From positions 1 through 19,406 of the forward strand of contig UQTA01000057.1 in the NCBI GenBank assembly GCA_900543885.1: a stretch of DNA of 19,406 bases. Direction: 5' to 3'. Made by a program: the position numbers and the translations under genes. Below are positions 6,310 through 13,407 of this stretch, in pieces (the stretch's first letter is position 1; the number at the start of each line of letters is the position of its first letter). Under the pieces are notes generated by a model that did not search any database, was not told where the DNA came from, and saw nothing but the letters and a program-made list of their open reading frames with translations. This DNA is from an uncultured Clostridium sp. GTDB lineage: Bacteria > Bacillota > Clostridia > Lachnospirales > Lachnospiraceae.

Positions 6310-7341
6310 ATGGGAAAATGGATGCTCATTGTGGTCTGCGCAAGTCTTTTGCTGCCTTTTGGGACTACACTTATGGTTACAGGAAATATATACGGACTGC
6401 AGTATGACAGACAACAGGAAAGAGCAGCTTCTGGGAATTACCGGATATTGTTAGACCGGTCTGACAGCAGCGAAAAGGGAAAATGGCTGTCACTGGAAGA
6501 ATATCTTCCTTCTGTTCTGGCAGTGCAGATATCTCCTGATAGTGAAATGGAAGCAATAAAGGCTCAGGCAGTGATCGCAAGAACCTATATAAGACAGCAG
6601 ATGGAAAATGGAACAAAGGGATCAGAGACATCTGAAACAGAAGCAGCACAGACGGATACGGGTGAAACTGAAACAGATGGGGAGATAATAACTGCAGCAA
6701 GCACACAGAAGATATGGGAGATATCAGAAACAGAGCTGGGTCTTGCAGGAAAGCCCAGGGAAGAATTAAAGAAAACATGGGGAACAGACGGATTTTTGGA
6801 AAAATACAGCCGTTTGGAGGAAGCAGCAGCCCAGACTGCAGGAATTGTGCTGACGTACCAGGGAAAACTGATCACACCTCTTTTTTGTAAATTAAGTGCA
6901 GGGAATACGAGAGAAGGGGGAGAAAATTATCCGTACCTTTCCAAAGTTTCCTGTCCGGATGATGTACAGGCAGAGGATTTTATCCAATACCTGTCTTTTT
7001 CCGGTGCACAGGCGGCAAAAGCATTAAGTGAGTTTCAGGTCAGTCCTGGAGCATTTCCAGCTAAGGTCCAGATTGTTAAACGAGATGGCAGCGGTTATGT
7101 GGAAGAACTCCAGATTGATGGTGTTTCGATTAACGGAGAAGATGCAGCGCGGGCTTTAGGGCTTCCTTCGTCATGCTTTTTTACTGAGCCGCAGGAAAAG
7201 GGCATTGCCATTACTGTAAAAGGAGTCGGCCATGGATATGGCTTAAGCCAGTATGAAGCTCAGGCAAAAGCATCAGAAGGCTGGGATTTTAAGCAGATTC
7301 TGGAATATTTTTACAAAGATATTGAATTTCGCACTGAATAA
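6310..7341 (+). CDS. spoIID: SpoIID/LytB-domain sporulation protein
   Basis: SpoIID is a membrane-anchored lytic transglycosylase that acts on septal peptidoglycan during engulfment. From the ATG at 6310, residues 4-25 form a signal-anchor. The SpoIID core begins at EEYLPSVLAVQIS (63-75) and MEAIKAQAVIARTYI (80-94), is interrupted by a Thr/Glu/Ser-rich insertion (about 100-140), and ends with GVGHGYGLSQYEAQ. In B. subtilis SpoIID the catalytic Glu88 sits in a V-x-x-E-M-P context; the aligned position here is Q73. That alignment is from memory. The next gene is SpoIIQ-like, matching the spoIID-spoIIQ order in Bacillus, which supports the name. Upstream readings starting near 6274 would translate the terminator hairpin and are rejected. 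How this gene is transcribed behind that terminator is unclear. Confidence 0.8.
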   Translation: MGKWMLIVVCASLLLPFGTTLMVTGNIYGLQYDRQQERAASGNYRILLDRSDSSEKGKWLSLEEYLPSVLAVQISPDSEMEAIKAQAVIARTYIRQQMENGTKGSETSETEAAQTDTGETETDGEIITAASTQKIWEISETELGLAGKPREELKKTWGTDGFLEKYSRLEEAAAQTAGIVLTYQGKLITPLFCKLSAGNTREGGENYPYLSKVSCPDDVQAEDFIQYLSFSGAQAAKALSEFQVSPGAFPAKVQIVKRDGSGYVEELQIDGVSINGEDAARALGLPSSCFFTEPQEKGIAITVKGVGHGYGLSQYEAQAKASEGWDFKQILEYFYKDIEFRTE

Positions 7342-7382
7342 AGAAAGCCAAACTGGAAAGAATACCAGTGAGGTGATAAAAG

Positions 7383-8183
7383 GTGAAAGATAAAGTAAAT
7401 CAGTTGTTCAAAGATAAGCTCTTCCTGGTAATGATGGTCATTGGACTTTTAACAGCCGTGGCTGCCGTGGGAGTGCTTACAGTAGGCAGTACAGATGAAA
7501 ACGGGCAGAGTCCCTATCTGGAAGTACCAGGAGGCCAGCTGATGGCCCAGGAGAGCAGTCCGGAAGAAAATACCGGAGATAATGGTCAGGCAGAAGAAAA
7601 GGATGCTCAGGATGATCCAAAAGCTTTTGTCCAGAAAAACACAGATGAAAATGCAGGAAATAATGTACAGACAGACCGTAAAGACACAGCAGAGAACAAA
7701 AATGCAGGAAATGACCTTGCAGCAGAGGCTGGTGCAGGAAAACAGGCGGCAAAAGCTTTGGTGCTGAATTTTACAGATACCAGTGTCCTCACATGGCCGG
7801 TGCGTGGAAATGTGATCCTGGATTACAGTATGGACCAGACTGTTTATTTCCCTACGCTGGATCAGTTTAAATGTAATCCGGGGATTGTGATCCAGGCAGA
7901 GGTCAGTGATCCGGTGGCAGCACCTGCAAATGCCAAAGTACTGGAGGTAGGTTCCAATGAAGAGATCGGCAATTTTGTTGTGCTGGACCTTGGAAATGAA
8001 TACACAGCTACCTGCGGACAGCTAAAAGAGATTTCTGCGGTTCCGGGAGAATATCTGGAAGCCGGACAGATATTAGGATACGTGGCAGAGCCTACAAAAT
8101 ATTATTCCGTGGAAGGTGTGAATGTATTCTTTGAGCTGAAGCATCAGGAAAAGGCAGTTGATCCACTGGATCAGATGGAATAA
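7383..8183 (+). CDS. spoIIQ: SpoIIQ-like degenerate LytM/M23 protein
   Basis: SpoIIQ spans the forespore membrane and pairs with SpoIIIAH across the engulfing space. This 266-residue protein has one membrane segment (about 13-35), an Asn/Glu/Asp-rich low-complexity linker (about 38-120), and a LytM domain from LTWPVRGNVILDYS onward. All usual zinc ligands are changed: the H-x-G-x-D motif reads N165-P-G-I-V169, the middle His region reads TATCGQL, and the final HxH reads N247-V-F249. The domain is therefore a non-enzymatic fold. The start is GTG at 7383, selected by a strong AGGTGAT five bases upstream. The gap to the preceding spoIID-like gene is 41 bases with no terminator, so the two are co-transcribed. 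Synteny is the main reason for the SpoIIQ name. Confidence 0.75.
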   Translation: MKDKVNQLFKDKLFLVMMVIGLLTAVAAVGVLTVGSTDENGQSPYLEVPGGQLMAQESSPEENTGDNGQAEEKDAQDDPKAFVQKNTDENAGNNVQTDRKDTAENKNAGNDLAAEAGAGKQAAKALVLNFTDTSVLTWPVRGNVILDYSMDQTVYFPTLDQFKCNPGIVIQAEVSDPVAAPANAKVLEVGSNEEIGNFVVLDLGNEYTATCGQLKEISAVPGEYLEAGQILGYVAEPTKYYSVEGVNVFFELKHQEKAVDPLDQME

Positions 8184-8240
8184 AAAGCCGATTTAAGAAA
8201 AATGTTAGAATTTATTCACTGAAGATTCAGAGCCATAAGG

Positions 8241-8246
8241 TATACT
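8241..8246 (+). promoter_or_regulatory. Possible -10 of the CBS gene
   Basis: TATACT lies 46 bases before the ATG. The best upstream hexamer (CTGAAG, 8219-8224, 16-bp spacer) is a poor -35 but sits inside the small dyad CTGAA-GA-TTCAG (8219-8230). This is weak support only. Confidence 0.3.
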
Positions 8247-8292
8247 TCTTTATATATAAGTTTTACACAATATAGATAAAAGGAGTATCCTG

Positions 8293-8763
8293 ATGAACAT
8301 TTTATTTTTCCTGACTCCTAAAAGCGAAGTAGCTTATATTAGTGAGGAAGACACCTTAAGACAGGCTTTGGAAAAGATGGAGCACCACAAATATTCTGCC
8401 ATCCCTATTATCAGCAAGACAGGGCGCTATATCGGCACACTTACAGAAGGAGATCTGCTCTGGGGTATTAAAAACCAGTACCATTTAGACTTAAAGGGTG
8501 CAGAAAAGATCCCTATTACAGCGATTAAGCGCAGACTGGACAACCGTCCGGTGAAAGCAGATGCGGATATGGAAGACCTGATCGGAAAGGCATTAAACCA
8601 GAACTTTGTACCTGTATTGGATGACCAGAAGTGTTTCATTGGCATCATTACCAGAAAAGACATTATCCAGTACTTTTATAAAAAAAGCCAGCAGCCGGAG
8701 AAAAAGTGGCCGGAGCGCCAGAAAGCGGATAAGGCAGAAAGTACGATCGGATCAAATGTATAA
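8293..8763 (+). CDS. Small CBS-pair domain protein
   Basis: The 156-residue soluble protein is almost entirely a tandem CBS (Bateman) module, which usually binds adenosine nucleotides or similar ligands and reports energy status. The first repeat covers about residues 10-60 (DTLRQALEKMEHHKYSAIPI, then GRYIGTLTEGDLLWGI); the second covers about 85-130 (DLIGKALNQNFVPVLDDQ, then GIITRKDIIQYF). A Lys/Glu-rich tail of about 25 residues follows. No catalytic or membrane domain is attached, so it would act on a partner. AAAAGGAG ends eight bases before the ATG. It is separated from the spoIIQ-like gene by 109 bases and is probably transcribed alone. The partner cannot be inferred from its neighbours. 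Confidence 0.85.
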   Translation: MNILFFLTPKSEVAYISEEDTLRQALEKMEHHKYSAIPIISKTGRYIGTLTEGDLLWGIKNQYHLDLKGAEKIPITAIKRRLDNRPVKADADMEDLIGKALNQNFVPVLDDQKCFIGIITRKDIIQYFYKKSQQPEKKWPERQKADKAESTIGSNV

Positions 8764-8838
8764 AGTTGGATAAAATGTATAAAAGAAAAAAGACAAAAAC
8801 CGAAAGTTTGTGCACACTTTTTGGGTATTCTATGCTAC

Positions 8839-8943
8839 TATAATAGACGTAACCCCCCAATACATTATATAGTTTTTGCTACACCCCATAAGAAACGAAA
8901 TACCTTCTCCTGAGAAAGACCGGTTCCCCGACCGGTCTTTTTC
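8839..8943 (+). ncRNA. Possible ~90-nt small RNA transcript
   Basis: A consensus TATAAT (8839-8844) is followed about 70 bases later by a strong rho-independent terminator at 8912-8945, with no ORF between them. A transcript from about 8851 would be about 93 nt. No acceptable -35 was found, so this is a tentative call; the terminator may simply serve the CBS gene. Confidence 0.2.
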
Positions 8944-8945
8944 GT
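8912..8945 (+). terminator. Strong terminator (CBS side of convergent region)
   Basis: GAGAAAGACCGGT (8912-8924) pairs with ACCGGTCTTTTTC (8931-8943) around TTCCCC-G, with the T-run within the 3' arm. It suits the + strand (CBS gene) and is close to symmetric, so it may also act on leftward transcripts. Confidence 0.8.
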
Positions 8946-8980
8946 TTACCAGGAAATTCCGTTGGAATTCCCTGGTAAAC
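8944..8980 (-). repeat. 17-bp inverted repeat
   Basis: Positions 8944-8960 and 8964-8980 (GTTTACCAGG... / ...CCTGGTAAAC) pair at 16 of 17 positions around a 3-nt loop. The only mismatch (A8954 with C8970) is A-C in + strand RNA but G-U in - strand RNA, so the fold is continuous in transcripts from the kinase gene side. Confidence 0.6.
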
Positions 8981-9001
8981 AAAAAACAGGCACTTCGTGC
9001 C
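8981..9001 (-). terminator. Terminator for the leftward kinase operon
   Basis: On the - strand, GGCAC-GAA-GTGCC (9001-8989) is followed by TGTTTTTTG, the shape of a short rho-independent terminator. It lies about 160 bases beyond the stop of the histidine kinase gene. Confidence 0.55.
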
Positions 9002-9004
9002 AAC

Positions 9005-9089
9005 GATGCGCACTCGCGCGATAAGGAAGTTTGTCGCAAGCGACCGCGCTCGGCGCGAGAATGTGCCAAGGCACATTCTTTTTCGCATC
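9005..9089. repeat. Multi-stem structured intergenic element
   Basis: Outer arms GATGCG (9005-9010) and CGCATC (9084-9089) enclose three perfect stems: CTCGCGC/GCGCGAG (9013-9019, 9053-9059), GTCGC/GCGAC (9033-9037, 9040-9044) and AGAATGTGCC/GGCACATTCT (9058-9067, 9070-9079). The last is followed by TTTTT and looks like a + strand terminator. The stretch is much more GC-rich than its surroundings and has the look of a dispersed intergenic repeat unit. With the hairpins at 8912-9001 it fills most of the 395-base gap between convergent genes; I see no protein-coding gene in the gap. Confidence 0.6.
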
Positions 9090-9158
9090 CAACTTTAAAA
9101 GCAGATCAAACAAGTTTGTTTGGATATGCTGCGCAGAAGTTGTTTAGGAGATACTTTT

Positions 9159-10919
9159 CTATGAAACAGGGAATTTTACAGTTACCACAGTTCCCTGGCC
9201 ATACTTACTTTGAATTTGAAAAATTACTTTGTCTGTGTAAGTAAGGAGCAGTCGTTTATAGGTGTTGCGAAGTCCGATATGTTCGTAGTGAATATTTTCA
9301 TTTTTTAAAGATTCACGAAGTTCCATAAGTTTTTCTTTTTTCATTCCAATTCCTGTGTCTATGATATGAAGGGTAAGATAATGATCCCTGCAGTAAAGAC
9401 GTATTTTTAAGAAACATTCACCAGAAGCTTCTTTGATACCATGGTAAATAGCATTTTCAATCAGCGGCTGCATAAAAAGTCGGATCACCATTACGTCCAG
9501 GATATCATCATCATATTCCCAGATAATATGGAATTTGTCTTTATACCTGAATTTCTGAATGTTCAGATAAGCTTTTGTGTAATCAAGCTCTTGTTTAAGG
9601 GAAACCTGCTGATCCGGATCAGAAAGAGTATAGCGCATAATACCAGACAGATTTTCAATTAGATAAGTTACATCATTAGAGCTTTTAGTCAGACCAAAAG
9701 CACGCATGTGTATGGTTTCCAGTGTGTTGAAAAGAAAGTGGGGATTAATCTGGGTCTGCAAAGCTACCAGTTCCAGAATACGTTCCTGGTAAGTTTTTTC
9801 TTTCAATTGATTTTTTAATTGCTCTTGCTGAAGCAGGGTGGATGTCAGGTTAGCTACGATATAGCTGTATTCGTCATTGCCAGCGAACTGAGATGGCAGC
9901 GGCTTTCCATTTTTTGCGCAGGAAAATATGTTTAAGATAGAATGAATATTCCGTGTGGTTTTTTTACTGTATAACACAGCAAGAGTAAGAGATAAAAACA
10001 ATGACAGCAAGGTTAAGTATGCTGTTGTGATAAAAAGTTTTTTAGGGACAGAATACAGCTGCTTGTTGGGAATAATGGATAGGCAGCAAAGTCCTGAATC
10101 TTCATTCCTGAGAAAAGATAAGGTATAGTCCCCATTATTTTGGATAAGGCGGGAGGAGGATCCATCAGCTGCAAGCTGTTTAAAAAGTGCTGATAATGTT
10201 TCATCTGGCTGATCGGTTGCTCCCAGGAGATTGCCGGAACGGTCTGTGAGATACAGCTGTTGGCCTGGATACAATTTCTGGTTTTTCATATATGATTCCA
10301 GGTCCTCTGCTTTTATGTTTAAAATCAACATGCCATTAGAGGACAGATAATCCAGGCTGTGTATTCTGTGATACCGGGTGATCACGGGAATGGAAATATT
10401 CAGGCTGGAAAGAATCTCTCTTTTTTCAATATAGTCATTCCTGGAAGTATTTTTTAATTCCTTTTCATATCCGTTTTTCCATTGTGTGTCAGAAAGCATT
10501 TGAGGAAACAGGATCCCGCGGTTTGATACAAGTACTTTCTGGGTCTCGTTGGGCCAGTAAATATAAACCGATGAAAGACGAGGATTGGAATTTACCAGGG
10601 AATTGATAATGGAAGTAAATAGAGACAGACGGATGGAGTCGTTGTAATCCAGTGTATCTTTGCGCAGGATATGTTCCAGAGACAGACTGGAAAATGTGTC
10701 TGGATTGACGGATTGTTCCAAAGAATGGCATAACGTGTCCATCTGCTCATTATATTGGTTAAGCTGTTCTAAAGCCTGAATGGAGGAAGCCGAAGCTCTT
10801 TCATATACGTAGCGATAAGTCAGCGTAAAGGCAAAGGAACCTAAAAGGATTACAGGAATGGATAGGATCAAAAGGTATTTCACAAAGGTTTTGAAAAAAA
10901 GTTTATAAGGTGATGTCAT
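9159..10919 (-). CDS. YesM/LytS-type sensor histidine kinase
   Basis: This 586-residue membrane kinase has two membrane segments (about 12-35 and 295-318) flanking a roughly 255-residue extracellular sensor of the Cache type. A HAMP-like linker leads to the His_kinase (PF06580-like) block, where H394 in QTQINPHFLFNTLE is the phosphorylation site. The ATPase domain shows an N box (LIENAIYHG), DTGIGM and GLRNTYKRL, and ends in YGQGTVVTVKFPV. It phosphorylates the response regulator encoded just upstream on the same strand; the ATG lies inside the regulator's last codons (17-base overlap). Such pairs commonly control neighbouring CUT1 sugar transport operons, and here the ABC-GH65 operon diverges from the pair. 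The ligand is not identifiable. Confidence 0.9.
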   Translation of the reverse strand: MTSPYKLFFKTFVKYLLILSIPVILLGSFAFTLTYRYVYERASASSIQALEQLNQYNEQMDTLCHSLEQSVNPDTFSSLSLEHILRKDTLDYNDSIRLSLFTSIINSLVNSNPRLSSVYIYWPNETQKVLVSNRGILFPQMLSDTQWKNGYEKELKNTSRNDYIEKREILSSLNISIPVITRYHRIHSLDYLSSNGMLILNIKAEDLESYMKNQKLYPGQQLYLTDRSGNLLGATDQPDETLSALFKQLAADGSSSRLIQNNGDYTLSFLRNEDSGLCCLSIIPNKQLYSVPKKLFITTAYLTLLSLFLSLTLAVLYSKKTTRNIHSILNIFSCAKNGKPLPSQFAGNDEYSYIVANLTSTLLQQEQLKNQLKEKTYQERILELVALQTQINPHFLFNTLETIHMRAFGLTKSSNDVTYLIENLSGIMRYTLSDPDQQVSLKQELDYTKAYLNIQKFRYKDKFHIIWEYDDDILDVMVIRLFMQPLIENAIYHGIKEASGECFLKIRLYCRDHYLTLHIIDTGIGMKKEKLMELRESLKNENIHYEHIGLRNTYKRLLLTYTDKVIFQIQSKYGQGTVVTVKFPVS

Positions 10920-11664
10920 GGTTTTTGCACACTTCCTTCATTCGGTCTGCGTTTTTAAATTCACTGGGCGTTACTCCATAGAATTTTTTAAAAGCTCTGG
11001 TAAAGTTTTTAGGGTTTGAATATCCCACCATCATACTTATTTCATATGTTTTGCAGGAATGACCGCAAAGCAGTTCGGCAGCCTTTTTCATTCGGCATTC
11101 TGTTACGTAATCGGCAAAATTTTCCCCAGTGCGCTGTTTGAAAAGTTTGCTGACGTAAAAAGGACTTAAGAATACTTCGTTAGCGACAGATTCAAGCGTT
11201 ACCCGATCAATCTGTTCCTGTATGATTTTCTGAATTGCCAGGATCAGATCATCTGGTGAAGGCTGGGAAGCAGTTTGGGGATGATTAACCTGATCCAGTT
11301 CGTGTTGGATCTTTTTAAACACACTGGTGATCTCCTGAAACTGGGTTGGTTTGAGGATATAATCCTGTGCACCGCATTGAAGGGCTTTGCGAACATATTC
11401 AAAATCTTTATAACCGCTTAAAAATACCAGTTTCACATCTGGATATTTTTCACGAAGCAGTTTGGCAAAGGTCAAGCCATCCATAATCGGCATTTTTACA
11501 TCACATAAAACAGCATGGACGGTTTGTTTTTCTATAAAAGAAAGAGCCTCGACTCCATTGCTGCACAGATCAGCTACTTCAAAGCCTACGGTATCCCATG
11601 GAAAATAATTGGCAAGTCCGGTTCTTATTTCATATTCATCATCTGCGATCAGTAAACGATACAA
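10903..11664 (-). CDS. YesN-type response regulator (REC + AraC HTH)
   Basis: The gene encodes 253 residues if started at TTG 11664. REC domain: acidic pair D8-D9, phospho-acceptor D55 (LCDVKMPIMDG), K105 (ILKP). C-terminal AraC-type double helix-turn-helix: VTLESVANEVFLSPFYVSKL and then YEISMMVGYSNPKNFTRAFK with YGVTPSEF. The TTG start is chosen because GGGAGGT lies six bases upstream and it gives the standard YRLLIADDE beginning. A longer reading to 11829 starts upstream of the predicted promoter. It is short for the YesN family, with almost no linker between domains. It is co-transcribed with the kinase, and is the likely activator of the divergent sugar operon and perhaps of itself. Confidence 0.9.
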   Translation of the reverse strand: MYRLLIADDEYEIRTGLANYFPWDTVGFEVADLCSNGVEALSFIEKQTVHAVLCDVKMPIMDGLTFAKLLREKYPDVKLVFLSGYKDFEYVRKALQCGAQDYILKPTQFQEITSVFKKIQHELDQVNHPQTASQPSPDDLILAIQKIIQEQIDRVTLESVANEVFLSPFYVSKLFKQRTGENFADYVTECRMKKAAELLCGHSCKTYEISMMVGYSNPKNFTRAFKKFYGVTPSEFKNADRMKEVCKNHDITL

Positions 11665-11683
11665 CGTATTACCTCCCAATATA

Positions 11684-11714
11684 TTAAGATTCCGAGAGAC
11701 TTTTAAGATTCTCG
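11684..11714. promoter_or_regulatory. Direct and inverted repeats in the regulator leader
   Basis: TTAAGATTC occurs at 11684-11692 and again at 11703-11711, 19 bp apart start to start, i.e. nearly two helical turns. CGAGA (11693-11697) and TCTCG (11710-11714) also form a small dyad. Tandem direct repeats suit AraC-type regulators, so this may be an autoregulatory site. Confidence 0.35.
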
Positions 11715-11736
11715 AAATACCTTGAGTTATAGTAAT

Positions 11737-11765
11737 AATATATAATAAATCCACGGATCGTGCAA
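11737..11765 (-). promoter_or_regulatory. Promoter of the response regulator/kinase operon
   Basis: Read on the - strand: TTGCAC (11765-11760), 17-bp spacer, TATATT (11742-11737). It places the start of transcription about 65 bases upstream of the TTG start codon at 11664 and supports that start over longer readings. Confidence 0.65.
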
Positions 11766-11810
11766 AGTTTTTTGGGGATGTGGAATGAGGTTTGCATATA
11801 AAGATACCTA

Positions 11811-11853
11811 TGTCAAAAAATGACACCACAAGATGCCAATTAAAGAGTACAAT
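11811..11853 (+). promoter_or_regulatory. Putative activator site and -10 for the sugar operon
   Basis: A dyad TGTCA-AAAAA-TGACA (11811-11825) lies upstream of TACAAT (11848-11853). The predicted start would be near 11860, putting the dyad centre close to -42. The -35 is poor, as expected for an activated promoter. The remaining 118 bases to the ATG at 11972 hold no other strong signal. Confidence 0.35.
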
Positions 11854-11971
11854 GGCAAAGCGGATTCCTGTTCATTTTGCTGCATTTGTGATATTTTAAT
11901 GACATGAAGATTTTGGCCAGAATCAACAGAAAGCAAATGTGTAAAAATGTGTAAGAAGGGATCAGGAAACG

Positions 11972-13318
11972 ATGAAAAAATTGAGTAAATGGGGCTGTGT
12001 GTCAACAGCTGCAATTGTGGCAGCTTTAAGTATCACAGGTTGTGGAGCAGGCGGATCATCTGAAAATGGAAAAGAAAATGCTGCTTCAGAAAATACTTCT
12101 CAGGAAAATAGTGCAGATGGAATCACATTGCGTTTTGCCTGGTGGGGAGGCGAGTCCAGACACAATGCTACATTAGAAGCAATCAAACGTTATGAGGAAT
12201 TGCATCCAGGTATCACCATTGAACCTGAGTATGGCGGTTTTGATGGATATCAGCAGAAGCTGATCACACAGCTTTCTGGACAGAGCGCTGCTGATATTGT
12301 AACAATCGATCAGCCGTGGCTGCCGGATATTAACAAGCAGGGTGATCTGCTGGTAGATTTAAATACTATGGAAGAGATCGATACCACTCAGTTCAGCGAG
12401 GATCTTTTAAAGAACTGCCTGGAATTTGACGGAAAACTTTTAGGAGTGCCGGCAGGAGCAAATACCAATGTCCTTTTATACAATAAGGATGTATTTGCTG
12501 AAAAGGGAATTGATGTAACAGGAAAAACAACTTGGGATGACATAACAGCTATGGGTGCAAAACTCCATGAGGAAGATCCAAACTTCTATCTTTTGAATGT
12601 AGAGCAGACCAATATCAACCTGATGCTCCAGTCTTTCCTGCAGCAGAAAACCGGACAGTATATTTTTGATAATGATTACCAGAGAACCTTTACAGAAGAC
12701 CAGTTATTAGAAGGATTCCAGATGGTTTCTGAATGGCTGGACAAAGGCGTGATCGAGCCAGTTGAAGCCAGCAACATTTATCTGAAAAGATGGTATGAAA
12801 ATCCGAAGTGGGTAGATGGGTCTTTGGGAATGTGCCAGTTATGGTTATCTTCTGCTTCCACTCTGACAGTAGATGGAACCATTAATGTGGGAGTTGCTCC
12901 TATGATCCGTGGAAATGATGAAAAGGGAACAGGTATCATGGTACGTCCATCTATGATTTATGCGATTCCTAAGTCCTGCAGTCATCCAAAAGAAGCGGCT
13001 GAATTTATCAACTGGCTTTTAAATGATACAGAAGCGGTAGAAATCCAGGGCGATGTACGAGGTGTTCCGGCATCTAAAATTGCAAGAGATACGTTATTAG
13101 ATGCTGGAGTGCTGTCAGCAGACAGTAATCAGGTAATCGATGATGCTATGGAAGAAGGCGCTATGGTGATCCCAAATCTTCCAACGGGTGAAATGGAGCA
13201 GTTATGGCTGGATGTGATCCAGGAAGTGGAATATAAAACAGTGACACCAGAAGAAGGAGCAAAAGAGCTGATCGAATCCTTTGATGAGTTATTAGCAGAT
13301 TTAAAGAGTAAACAGTAA
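11972..13318 (+). CDS. Sugar ABC transporter substrate-binding lipoprotein
   Basis: The 448-residue family-1 extracellular solute-binding protein captures a sugar outside the cell for the two permeases encoded next. The N-terminus is a lipoprotein signal peptide: KKLSKWG, a hydrophobic run, and the lipobox SITGC with C24 lipidated. A Ser/Asn/Glu-rich tether (25-50) leads to the first lobe (ITLRFAWWGGESRHNATLEA). The segment ADIVTIDQPWLPDIN is typical of CUT1 binding proteins for oligosaccharides, and many aromatic residues could stack on sugar rings. Ribosome binding sites AAGAAGGG and AGGA lie just upstream. A strong hairpin after the gene probably lets it be made in excess over the permeases. 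Confidence 0.92.
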   Translation: MKKLSKWGCVSTAAIVAALSITGCGAGGSSENGKENAASENTSQENSADGITLRFAWWGGESRHNATLEAIKRYEELHPGITIEPEYGGFDGYQQKLITQLSGQSAADIVTIDQPWLPDINKQGDLLVDLNTMEEIDTTQFSEDLLKNCLEFDGKLLGVPAGANTNVLLYNKDVFAEKGIDVTGKTTWDDITAMGAKLHEEDPNFYLLNVEQTNINLMLQSFLQQKTGQYIFDNDYQRTFTEDQLLEGFQMVSEWLDKGVIEPVEASNIYLKRWYENPKWVDGSLGMCQLWLSSASTLTVDGTINVGVAPMIRGNDEKGTGIMVRPSMIYAIPKSCSHPKEAAEFINWLLNDTEAVEIQGDVRGVPASKIARDTLLDAGVLSADSNQVIDDAMEEGAMVIPNLPTGEMEQLWLDVIQEVEYKTVTPEEGAKELIESFDELLADLKSKQ

Positions 13319-13327
13319 CAATAAATA

Positions 13328-13384
13328 AATACTGCCGCAGACAGCGGATCGTAAAGAGCAAATCTGTTTGTGGCAGTATTTTTG
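13328..13384 (+). terminator. Intercistronic hairpin/partial terminator
   Basis: Arms 13328-13344 and 13364-13380 pair over 17 bp with two G-U pairs and are followed by TTTTG. It sits inside an operon, between the binding protein and permease genes, where such hairpins allow limited read-through and protect the upstream message. Confidence 0.75.
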
Positions 13385-13407
13385 TACCCTTTTTTGGAGG
13401 TTATCGT

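Noticed and set aside
8876..9244. 122-codon + strand reading frame across the convergent intergenic region
   Set aside because: It runs through terminator hairpins and the structured repeat block and into the 3' end of the kinase gene, has no ribosome binding site, and its translation shows no domain.
11665..11829. N-terminal extension of the response regulator
   Set aside because: It would start upstream of the predicted promoter at 11737-11765; the TTG at 11664 has a strong GGGAGGT site and yields a standard REC start.
11853..11870. Possible catabolite-response (cre) element around TGGCAAAGCGGATTCC
   Set aside because: Several consensus positions, including both outer ones, do not match; may be chance.
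11808..12014. Short - strand reading frame across the sugar operon promoter
   Set aside because: It overlaps the lipoprotein signal peptide coding region and promoter, with no ribosome binding site or recognisable product.
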